Origin: Candidatus Helarchaeota archaeon
Lineage (GTDB): Archaea > Asgardarchaeota > Lokiarchaeia > Helarchaeales > HEL-GB-A
Assembly (NCBI GenBank): GCA_016840125.1
Contig: JAEOSY010000603.1
Coordinates: forward strand, 1 to 26,716
Direction of reading: 5' to 3'
DNA: 26,716 nt
In this document: positions 1-5,836 of the stretch, piece after piece
How positions within the stretch are numbered: the stretch's first letter is position 1
How the letters are laid out: each line of letters opens with the position of its first letter
Program-made: the position numbers and the translations under genes
Notes under the pieces: generated by a model
Database searches by the model: none
The model's input: only the letters and a program-made list of their open reading frames with translations
Told to the model about the DNA's origin: nothing

Positions 1-1
1 G

Positions 2-124
2 TTGAAATTAAAAAGGGGAAAATTAATTCATTTTGATTTACTAGGTGAAGGTAGCTTAGAACGAATGGTGCAAGGAGCCAAAAAACATGCTTTATCAGAA
101 GCTTTATACAGAAGAGATATGTAA
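2..124 (+). CDS. C-terminal end of an unidentified protein (partial)
   Basis: An open frame enters from the left edge and ends at TAA 122-124, giving about 40 residues. The visible tail includes LIHFDLLGEGSLERMVQGAK and ends in LYRRDM. Its charged, helical composition looks like real protein, but I do not recognise the family. Its stop is immediately followed by the RAMP-like open frame in another reading frame, so the two may belong to one operon. Whether it is part of a CRISPR effector module is only a guess from position. Confidence 0.45.
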   Translation: MKLKRGKLIHFDLLGEGSLERMVQGAKKHALSEALYRRDM

Positions 125-303
125 AATATAGAAAAGAACTTACGAATATAGACCGCCTTACCCCCCCTCAGACCTATCAGGAATTTTTTCTCATCCGAAC
201 CAAGAAGTATTTCGCCTATCCCCACTTTGAGAAGTTCTTCGACTGGAATGCCCCTCACGAGGCGTTCCGCTGCTTTACCACCCCGGCGTTTGTCACGTTC
301 GAT

Positions 304-729
304 GTGCTCGATCCGCCCGTGGATCTGGAGGAAAATATTCGTGCACTGGAACCGATCCAGTTCGGAGGACAGCGGCATTGCGGGTGCGGGGCGGTGACGC
401 TGCATGACGCAATCACCATAAATTTAGACCAACTGCAATTTCCCACTGAAGCGACACATTTAACACTCATTGCGCCCATGGTTCACTTTCCCCCATTTGT
501 TGAGCGATTCGACTGCCGCCGTGAGCAATTGAACCTCTGGAACCATGGTCGTCGTAATCAAGTGGACGCCATCGCGCCGGGACAATTCTTTCGGATAAAG
601 AAGGGGGAGATAATCCCTGACCTTGCGAAAAGGGGGATTCTCCGAAAGGTGTTACGGAATAAAGCACTCTTCAGCCAGTTCGGGTTTGGCGAGTTTATCG
701 TTAATTATTGGAAGAGTGGGGGTGCTTAG
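304..729 (+). CDS. CRISPR RAMP-like (Cas5/Csx10-type) protein, N-terminally incomplete
   Basis: The listed start is the first GTG in frame, but the frame is open without stops from base 55. The translation before GTG already looks like protein (for example YQEFFLIRTKKYFAYPHFEK), so coding probably begins near 125 and no ATG, GTG or TTG exists there. Two glycine-rich segments resemble RAMP proteins: FGGQRHCGCGAVTL near residues 21-34 and FSQFGFGEFIVNYW near the end. Between them, NLWNHGRRNQVDAIAPGQFF resembles the region before the last glycine loop in Csx10/Cmr3-like subunits of type III CRISPR effectors. At roughly 200 residues it is much shorter than usual Csx10 proteins. It is richer in G+C than the rest of the window. 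It may be a decayed or split gene; the family call is from motif memory only. Confidence 0.45.
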   Translation: MLDPPVDLEENIRALEPIQFGGQRHCGCGAVTLHDAITINLDQLQFPTEATHLTLIAPMVHFPPFVERFDCRREQLNLWNHGRRNQVDAIAPGQFFRIKKGEIIPDLAKRGILRKVLRNKALFSQFGFGEFIVNYWKSGGA

Positions 730-730
730 G

Positions 731-1432
731 ATGAGTGCGAATACGGATTTTTTAAAAGTACTGCAACACGATCTCCACAAAGTTCGCATTCCGGGGGCGC
801 TTCCCCATAAGGTAGCAATGCCGAATAAGCTAGCCCGGGAGGCTGATGCCCTTGCCGCTTGGATGGGGCGCAACTTCCTCCGGGAATCCTTTGAGCAGTC
901 TTTTTATCGGAAGTCCTTAATCTTTACGGTGCGGAATTTCCAAAACCCGCGCACGTTGGTAAATCAGCAGAAGGCAGAAGTATCCGACTTGTTCAAGGAA
1001 TCCAATGCTGTGAAATTGCATACTACGATTCTCAAATCCAAATTATTAAACTACTTTAATGAGGCACGCTTTTACCCATACTCGTCCTTGAAGTACCATA
1101 TTCTGCTTACATGTGCACTCTATTATAATTTTACGAAGGGTTATAGGTTACGGGAGTTATATCTTTGTGAAAATAGGTCAGAGGAAAGCCCATTCCAAAT
1201 AATTTATCAAAATGATCGCCGCTGGTGGAGTATCCTCCCCCTGCGGAAAACTAAGGGACTCTCGCGCCTCTGGCCAAATTTTTATCATAGTTGGGATTAT
1301 CGAAAGGAAATGAGTTTAGGAGGTGATTATCGAATTCTTGGGGGATTGCTCTCATCCATCAGCAGTTGGTCTGTAGCATTGGCAAGCATCGAAGATTTCC
1401 AAGAGTTCTTGGTAAGTGATGAATGCTGTTGA
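731..1432 (+). CDS. Unrecognised protein next to the RAMP-like gene
   Basis: I chose ATG 731 because it follows the preceding stop (727-729) by one base, which suggests translational coupling; the frame is also open further upstream, but that part overlaps the RAMP-like gene. The product is 233 residues, basic and aromatic, without a signal peptide, membrane segment or cysteine cluster. Its middle (around KYHILLTCALYYNFTKGYRL) and C-terminus (RKEMSLGGDYRILGG) give no motif I know. Its first 170 bases share the G+C-rich character of the upstream gene and then composition drifts toward the A+T-rich genome norm. By position it could be an accessory CRISPR protein, but no sequence evidence shows that. 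Confidence 0.55.
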   Translation: MSANTDFLKVLQHDLHKVRIPGALPHKVAMPNKLAREADALAAWMGRNFLRESFEQSFYRKSLIFTVRNFQNPRTLVNQQKAEVSDLFKESNAVKLHTTILKSKLLNYFNEARFYPYSSLKYHILLTCALYYNFTKGYRLRELYLCENRSEESPFQIIYQNDRRWWSILPLRKTKGLSRLWPNFYHSWDYRKEMSLGGDYRILGGLLSSISSWSVALASIEDFQEFLVSDECC

Positions 1433-1552
1433 AACCATTACCCTCTGCCAAATGGCAATGTCTAAATTTACCAAAAAGCCAGCTTTAGAGTGTGTAGAAA
1501 AAAACGGTTTGTCTCAGCTGAAGAGATGTGTTCAAAACCGGTTTCAATAGCA
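1424..1552. repeat. 13-bp inverted repeat pair with CRISPR-repeat-like ends
   Basis: TGCTGTTGAAACC at 1424-1436 is matched in inverse orientation by GGTTTCAATAGCA at 1540-1552, with one mismatch. TTGAAAC is a common 3' end of archaeal CRISPR repeats. On the minus strand the second copy lies in a 28-nt stretch (1541-1568) containing a GCCT/AGGC hairpin and ending ATTGAAAC. There are only two copies and no regular spacers, so this is not an array. Confidence 0.35.
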
Positions 1553-1594
1553 ACGCCTTTAAGTAGGCAATGCCTAAATTTAATAATAAACCAG
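1454..1594. repeat. Two imperfect 29-bp direct repeats
   Basis: The segments at 1454-1482 and 1566-1594 agree at 24 of 29 positions and share GGCAATG, CTAAATTTA and CCAG; their starts are 112 bp apart. The second contains a perfect palindrome, TAGGCA-A-TGCCTA (1564-1576), and directly precedes the broken PhoU-type copy. This could be a remnant of a small duplication. I see no intact coding in 1433-1920 apart from the pseudogene. Confidence 0.5.
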
Positions 1595-1599
1595 ATAAT

Positions 1600-1752
1600 T
1601 TGGATGTTCGCAAGTTACAGAAAACCGGTGGGAGTATCTTCCCCCGTTTTCTCCAAAAGAATGGATTGTAGAAAAGATTTCTCAGGAGGGAGCCCGTAAC
1701 GATTTTTGAACTTAATAAACAGAAATAAGTCTTCGATCCTGTATATCTGGAA
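1600..1752 (+). pseudogene. Degraded duplicate of the 5' end of the AbrB-PhoU gene
   Basis: From TTG 1600 the bases follow those from ATG 1921 closely: GATGTTCGCAAGTTACAGAA is identical in both. Later blocks such as AAAAGAATGGATTGT and CGATTTTTGAA also match. The copy carries a frameshift after about codon 12 and stops in every useful frame, and similarity fades near 1752. Only about the first 50 codons (the AbrB-like DNA-binding part) are represented. It is therefore a partial tandem duplicate that no longer encodes protein. Confidence 0.85.
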
Positions 1753-1839
1753 ATAATATATATTACTGTTAAGTCTATATTTTTGTATGAACTATATAGA
1801 ATTCACATTTTTTGGAATTCGAGAGTTTTTGGTTTTGTC

Positions 1840-1850
1840 TTTTATAATTA
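1840..1850 (+). promoter_or_regulatory. TATA-like box upstream of the AbrB-PhoU gene
   Basis: TTTTATAATTA lies about 75 bp before ATG 1921 in A+T-rich sequence between the pseudogene and the gene. Transcription would start near 1870, leaving a leader of about 50 nt. Support is sequence resemblance only. Confidence 0.35.
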
Positions 1851-1920
1851 AAACATATCATTTTATCGATAAGGAAATTATAAAGAGAAATTGTAATGAG
1901 TTAAGCTGAGGGAAAATATC

Positions 1921-2319
1921 ATGGATGTTCGCAAGTTACAGAAAACTGGTGGGAGTACTTTTCTTGTTTCTCTTCCAAAAGAATGGATTGTCAAAAACAA
2001 CCTTTCCCAAGGGGATCCCGTGGCGATTTTTGAAACCAGTGAAGGGAGTTTAATCATTGATCCAAAATATACAGAAAGAGAAGAATCCAAGCGTTTTATA
2101 ATAGAAATTCCCAAGATTAAAGCAGTCAAACTGGGTTTTGATTTGGGAAGAGAAATAACTGCTGCTTATCTTTTTGGATACGATATGATTTCCATTATTT
2201 CAGAAAAAAATATTTCTCCGAATGAACGAGATTCCATTAAAAAAACCATTCAAAAATTAATAGGTATTGAGATTGTTGAAGAAACAGCCAAAAGTATTTC
2301 TCTTCAATGTTTAATATAA
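1921..2319 (+). CDS. AbrB-PhoU type regulator, N-terminal part ending at an in-frame TAA
   Basis: Residues 1-50 form an AbrB/MazE-like swapped-hairpin DNA-binding domain (start MDVRKLQKTGGSTFLVSLPK, then a GDPVAIF segment), as in archaeal PhoU-family regulators of phosphate transport. The rest leads into the PhoU helices. TAA 2317-2319 ends this frame after 132 residues, yet the same frame continues as clear PhoU sequence (PLNKSLERTYRIA) and ends at 2925. The total would be 334 codons, which is the usual full family length. This is best read as one gene with a nonsense mutation, a sequencing error, or a gene cut into two polypeptides. No frameshift is needed to join them. Confidence 0.8.
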   Translation: MDVRKLQKTGGSTFLVSLPKEWIVKNNLSQGDPVAIFETSEGSLIIDPKYTEREESKRFIIEIPKIKAVKLGFDLGREITAAYLFGYDMISIISEKNISPNERDSIKKTIQKLIGIEIVEETAKSISLQCLI

Positions 2320-2376
2320 ACTACTGCATTACCACTTAATAAATCATTAGAACGAACCTACCGGATCGCTTCTCAA

Positions 2377-2925
2377 ATGCATCGTGATTCCATTAACGCT
2401 TTAGTGGAAGGAGATCGCAAACTTGCTCAAAATGTAATTGAGCGTGATGACGAAGTTGATCGACTCTATTTTTTAACAGTCAGACAATTACGTGCTGCAA
2501 TACAGGATCCAAAAATAGCTAAAAAGATCGGGGTTTCCGCTATTGAATGCTTAGATTATAGGGTTATCGCAAAAAGTATTGAATTTTTAGCAGATTTAGC
2601 TACCGATATTGCACAAAGATCTTTGAAATTAGAGGATCTGAAAATTGAACCAAAAATTAATGAATATATCTCTGAAATAAGTAGTATGGCTTTTGATATG
2701 AGTGCTAAGGCTATGGACGCTTTAAAGACGCATTCAATGAAGATCGCTATAGACGTGATTGATAGTTGTCGCCCTAATATTCTTAAAAAAATTGATTTTA
2801 CAAGAGAACAACTAAAATCCGGGAAGTATGGAACCGGATCAGTACATATTGAAGCTATTCTAGACAATTTAGATCGAATTAGTGAGGTCGGAGTAGATAT
2901 CGCTGATTTAATAATGCGACAATAG
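2377..2925 (+). CDS. AbrB-PhoU type regulator, C-terminal PhoU part
   Basis: This continues in the same frame as the gene at 1921 after TAA 2317-2319; family-like sequence actually resumes at 2320, and ATG 2377 is only the first possible internal restart. It is helical with PhoU-type spacing: RDDEVDRLYFLTVRQLR and a matching C-terminal helix LDNLDRISEVGVDIADLIM. PhoU three-helix bundles bind metal clusters and modulate phosphate uptake and signalling. There is no evident ribosome binding site at 2377, so independent translation is doubtful. A membrane/coiled-coil protein gene follows 17 bp later and is probably cotranscribed. Confidence 0.75.
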   Translation: MHRDSINALVEGDRKLAQNVIERDDEVDRLYFLTVRQLRAAIQDPKIAKKIGVSAIECLDYRVIAKSIEFLADLATDIAQRSLKLEDLKIEPKINEYISEISSMAFDMSAKAMDALKTHSMKIAIDVIDSCRPNILKKIDFTREQLKSGKYGTGSVHIEAILDNLDRISEVGVDIADLIMRQ

Positions 2926-2942
2926 TTCCAATTTTAAGAGGG

Positions 2943-3893
2943 GTGCCATTGAAGAAGAAAGAACGGGAATTTATCATAATATCGGTCATTATTTCCGTAG
3001 TTTTCTCAATTATAGCATATTTTTTATGGCTTTCCATTGAGTGGTACAGCCTTTTAATAACTCTTCCAATTATTATTATTTCTGAGTTTTTACTCCTTCG
3101 TTGGATTGATAAGAGATATCTTATTGAAGAAAGACAAAAATTCATCCAATTAGGATTGATCTCAGGTAGTGACTATCAAATCAGTCAAGGTGACGTTAGT
3201 AGCGAAATAGGACAATTTAAGAATTTCCTCAGGCTCAATCTCGCCGATTTGAATGAATATCTTCTGAGTCTCGAAGAGGAATATCGCGAATCCTTATTAC
3301 TTCTTGATAAGGGGGAAATTGAAGACGCAAAGTTCAGATTTAAAACTGTATATAAAGATATACAAGAGAAAGTAAAGGAGATGGAAACCGATCTTAAAGC
3401 CTTCATTGAAGAATTTCCAATTCCGGAGGATAAAGAAGGAAACTTTTTATATTCCAGTTATAAAGAACAATGGTTTTCAGAAAAAGAGAAGAAACTAAAA
3501 CAAATTAGCGAAGTTAACGAAAAGTTCAATGTTCGAAGTCAATTTGGTGTACATCTAGAGGATATTTTACGCTTCGAAGTCGAAAATGAACGCTCAATCA
3601 AAGATTCAGATCTGAGAACGATGAAATTTCCATACCACCAAGCAAAACAACTCATAAAATTCATTGAAAAACCAGTAGACTTCCAAATAGAAACCCTTTC
3701 TATTGAGGAAAAACAGAAATATGGGAGTCTAGGAAAAAAAATTATCGAGACCTGCTCCAAGAAACAACTTACGCCTAATCTCCCCCTTCTTGTCATTGAA
3801 TTAGGAATCACCCTCCTTGAAGCTAAAAAGATTTTAACCTACCTTCATTTTATAGGTATGATAGATCAAGTTTACTTGCATTACCAAAAATGA
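2943..3893 (+). CDS. Membrane-anchored coiled-coil protein with C-terminal helix-turn-helix-like region
   Basis: Two hydrophobic segments at residues 9-31 and 34-53 would anchor it in the membrane with the bulk in the cytoplasm. A long charged helical region (about 80-200) resembles a coiled coil. The last 60 residues (LGKKIIETCSKK through the end) have the rhythm of a small winged-helix domain. GTG 2943 gives 316 residues; TTG 2949 is an equally good start, because the GAGGGGTG ribosome binding site at 2938-2945 is better spaced for it. I do not recognise the family. Its position after the AbrB-PhoU gene suggests a membrane partner in the same response, which is inference. Confidence 0.7.
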   Translation: MPLKKKEREFIIISVIISVVFSIIAYFLWLSIEWYSLLITLPIIIISEFLLLRWIDKRYLIEERQKFIQLGLISGSDYQISQGDVSSEIGQFKNFLRLNLADLNEYLLSLEEEYRESLLLLDKGEIEDAKFRFKTVYKDIQEKVKEMETDLKAFIEEFPIPEDKEGNFLYSSYKEQWFSEKEKKLKQISEVNEKFNVRSQFGVHLEDILRFEVENERSIKDSDLRTMKFPYHQAKQLIKFIEKPVDFQIETLSIEEKQKYGSLGKKIIETCSKKQLTPNLPLLVIELGITLLEAKKILTYLHFIGMIDQVYLHYQK

Positions 3894-3931
3894 ATTTTGA
3901 ATAGGGAATTTAAAAAAAAGAGGTTTGAATT

Positions 3932-4408
3932 GTGAGTGAATTAAATATACCAGATATGGTTCTGGAAATGAAGTATGAAACGCTTCTGAGTTTAACGAAA
4001 GATATAATTAATATGTTTATGAAAGCATTGACTGAAAAATTTGGTTCAGAAGAGGCCCTGAATCTCATTAGACCTTACTTCTATGAAAATGGTAAACTGA
4101 TGGCTAATTTTGCCCCATTATTGGGAATTAAAGGTAACGACGCTATCGCTATCGGAACTTTCATTAGATTCTTCGAAGAAAAAATAATGAATATTACGGG
4201 AAAAGCGACGGAAGTCAGCCCAGAGAGGGTTGTAGCTGTTAATACTAAATGTATTTTCAAAAATTGCGTACCTGAAGCTTGCTTACAGTTTCAAAATACC
4301 GTTGATGGTATGATAGATGTAATAAATCCCGAATATGAATGGCGGATGACAAAAATCTTGACGAAGGGTGACGATGTCTGTGAATGGGTCGTCGAAAAAA
4401 AGAAATGA
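3932..4408 (+). CDS. L-2-amino-thiazoline-4-carboxylate (ATC) hydrolase-like protein
   Basis: The 158-residue product starts at GTG 3932 with AAGAGG shortly upstream. The N-terminal half is helical (MKALTEKFGSEEALNLIRPY). The C-terminal half has a cysteine-bearing segment, C107-x4-C112-x4-C117, then a sheet-like tail ending DDVCEWVVEKKK. This arrangement matches ATC-hydrolase-fold proteins as I recall them. Most members are uncharacterised, and the true substrate here is unknown. It could also act as a small-molecule sensor like the related V4R proteins. It lies 38 bp after the membrane protein gene on the same strand. Confidence 0.55.
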   Translation: MSELNIPDMVLEMKYETLLSLTKDIINMFMKALTEKFGSEEALNLIRPYFYENGKLMANFAPLLGIKGNDAIAIGTFIRFFEEKIMNITGKATEVSPERVVAVNTKCIFKNCVPEACLQFQNTVDGMIDVINPEYEWRMTKILTKGDDVCEWVVEKKK

Positions 4409-4464
4409 GCGAAAATTTAAAACTTATATCTTATTTTTGTTTATTAAGATTTAACAAAATCTCT

Positions 4465-4571
4465 GCCAGGATAGCCAAGTGGTACGGCGACAGGCTCGAG
4501 CACAATTTTAGATAAAAGAGAAACCTGTTGACTTTTTAGTCTCGGGGGTTCAAATCCTCCTCCTGGCGCCA
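4465..4571 (+). tRNA. tRNA-Ser(CGA) with one anticodon-loop intron
   Basis: The acceptor stem GCCAGGA (4465-4471) pairs with TCCTGGC (4561-4567). The discriminator is G4568 and CCA (4569-4571) is encoded. Anticodon stem ACAGG (4490-4494) pairs with CCTGT (4524-4528), and the anticodon is CGA at 4497-4499. A variable arm GACT/AGTC and a T-arm GGGGG-TTCAAAT-CCTCC complete a type II tRNA, and G73 is the serine identity base. A 22-nt intron at 4501-4522 follows position 37, the canonical site. CTC (4495-4497) can pair with GAG (4518-4520), leaving bulge AAA 4521-4523, and TTTT/AAAA closes the inner hairpin, so the bulge-helix-bulge motif is relaxed. The mature length is 85 nt with CCA. Confidence 0.92.
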
Positions 4572-4603
4572 ATCTCGATTACTTTTGCAGAAATTATAAC
4601 TTT

Positions 4604-5467
4604 TCATTCACTTGAGGTTGGGATTCCATTTTCACATGGAACGCCGACTTGACATAAACCGCAACCGTAAATATTGATTTTATAGTTCTTCTTTATGTAC
4701 CTCGTGTTTTTAAAAACTTGAATAACACATTTTGCTTTATCGTGACGAGTTTCTAAGCTGATTGCTCCAACAGGACAGCGTTCAATACATTTGCCACATT
4801 CACTGCAATAGGCGTAGGGATCTGAGGGGCGTTTATCTCCATCAGAAGGTAATTGATAATCAACCACAATGCTACCACAGCGCATGGCAATGCCCTTTTC
4901 ATTTATGAAACCATCCGATAGGCCAAAGGAACCAAGACCTGCAGCGAATGCCATATGCCTATGACTCCATGGGGATGCCCATACCCCATTTTCGTGTTTC
5001 GGAATCATCCGAAAAATTTCTTTTTCGCGAGTCGGAGCAACCGCGTTAATTCCCTCCTTCTTCAATTCAGCAATGAGATATGCTTGTAATTTTTCATTAG
5101 CCATCTCCCCAAATAACCGTGTGTGTGCCCAACGCTCGCTAGCCCATTCTCTTGAGTATTCGAGATTTTCTTTTTTCGTAACCTCATTGATAGGAAGGAT
5201 GAAAGCAACTACTGATAGATTTTTAATGGGGGATGGAGCTATATTGTTCTTTTCACAAAACCAATTATAAACTTCAGCGGGTGTAAGATGAAAACTACCA
5301 ATGATGCTTTTATATTCCTCTAAAAGGGGATCGTCACCTGAAACAAATCCAACTAAAACATCTGGTTCAAAGATTAAAGAACCATCAACTTTGGTCATTC
5401 TATTACTTTCATCCTCGGACAAGAAGGTTTTGATCTTATCTAGAAACCATTTTTTATTAATACCCAT
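4604..5467 (-). CDS. QueG-like 4Fe-4S protein (epoxyqueuosine-reductase-like)
   Basis: This 287-residue protein has an N-terminal region of the QueG/reductive-dehalogenase type, including KLQAYLIAELKKEGINAVAP and a segment (HRHMAFAAGLGSFG) typical of the cobalamin-binding side of these proteins. It ends in a ferredoxin-like double cluster: C221-x2-C224-x2-C227-x3-C231, then C247, C269, C272 and C278. QueG itself reduces epoxyqueuosine in tRNA using cobalamin and two 4Fe-4S clusters. Archaeal members of this shape need not do that, since most archaea use archaeosine rather than queuosine, so the substrate is open. Start ATG 5467 follows AGAGGTCGG. It is just downstream of tRNA-Leu on the same strand. 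Confidence 0.75.
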   Translation of the reverse strand: MGINKKWFLDKIKTFLSEDESNRMTKVDGSLIFEPDVLVGFVSGDDPLLEEYKSIIGSFHLTPAEVYNWFCEKNNIAPSPIKNLSVVAFILPINEVTKKENLEYSREWASERWAHTRLFGEMANEKLQAYLIAELKKEGINAVAPTREKEIFRMIPKHENGVWASPWSHRHMAFAAGLGSFGLSDGFINEKGIAMRCGSIVVDYQLPSDGDKRPSDPYAYCSECGKCIERCPVGAISLETRHDKAKCVIQVFKNTRYIKKNYKINIYGCGLCQVGVPCENGIPTSSE

Positions 5468-5523
5468 AAAACCGACCTCTTTTCTTGGAATACGAAAAAA
5501 TACGACACAGAAAAGAATGAAAA

Positions 5524-5666
5524 TGCGGAGGGTGGGAATTTCCCAAGATGCTCAACGACATCTTGTTTTGAACCCACGAAAGCTTGCGCAAAATCATCCT
5601 ATGATGACAATCCTACGCTACAGGGACCTGAACCCTGCTCCTTTGACCATGCTAGGACACCTCCGC
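5524..5666 (-). tRNA. tRNA-Leu(CAG) with two non-canonical 29-nt introns (variable arm and T-loop)
   Basis: Read on the minus strand, acceptor GCGGAGG (5666-5660) pairs with CCTCCGC (5531-5525), followed by discriminator A5524; CCA is not encoded. The D-stem is TCCT/AGGA, the anticodon stem CAGGG/CCCTG with loop TTCAGGT, so the anticodon is CAG, and the T-stem is GTGGG/CCCAC. Two inserts interrupt it. Intron 1 is 5612-5584 in the variable arm and leaves arm AGC-GTAG-GCT-TTC. Intron 2 is 5566-5538 in the T-loop at 59/60 and leaves loop TTCAAAT. Both can form two 3-nt bulges about a short central helix: AGG/AAG around GCGT/GCGC, and AAA/ATT around TTC(A)/(G)GAA with a 7-bp CAAGATG/CATCTTG inner stem. 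Exons are 5666-5613, 5583-5567 and 5537-5524, together 85 nt. Confidence 0.9.
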
Positions 5667-5683
5667 ATGGTTCATTGGTTAAG

Positions 5684-5697
5684 TTAAATAAAAATTT
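5684..5697 (-). promoter_or_regulatory. TATA-like box for tRNA-Leu
   Basis: On the minus strand AAATTTTTATTTAA sits about 18-31 bp before the mature 5' end at 5666, the distance expected for an archaeal TATA box that starts transcription at or just before the tRNA. Confidence 0.45.
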
Positions 5698-5836
5698 CAC
5701 CCCTAATAATTTTTTTCGAGTATTTTAAAAAAAGGAAAGTAATTATTCTAGTAAGAAAATATTAGAGCAGAATTATCGTAAATTTGGCGAGTTTGGAATT
5801 TTTACCAAGAAAAATTTTGGAGTGTTTCTTTTTAGG

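Noticed and set aside
1424..1594. A CRISPR array
   Set aside because: Only two inverted partial copies and two imperfect direct repeats are present, with no run of regularly spaced repeats.
1490..1699. A 69-codon open frame in the 1433-1920 gap
   Set aside because: It overlaps the repeats and the pseudogene in a different frame from the ancestral coding frame, so it is likely a chance frame.
1800..1830. Two GAATTC sites in A+T-rich sequence at 1800-1830 as a possible attachment site or operator
   Set aside because: GAATTC is self-complementary and short, and no further symmetry or partner repeat was seen.
5301..5687. A 128-codon plus-strand open frame across tRNA-Leu
   Set aside because: It runs antisense through the QueG-like start and the whole tRNA-Leu gene, and has no family-like sequence.
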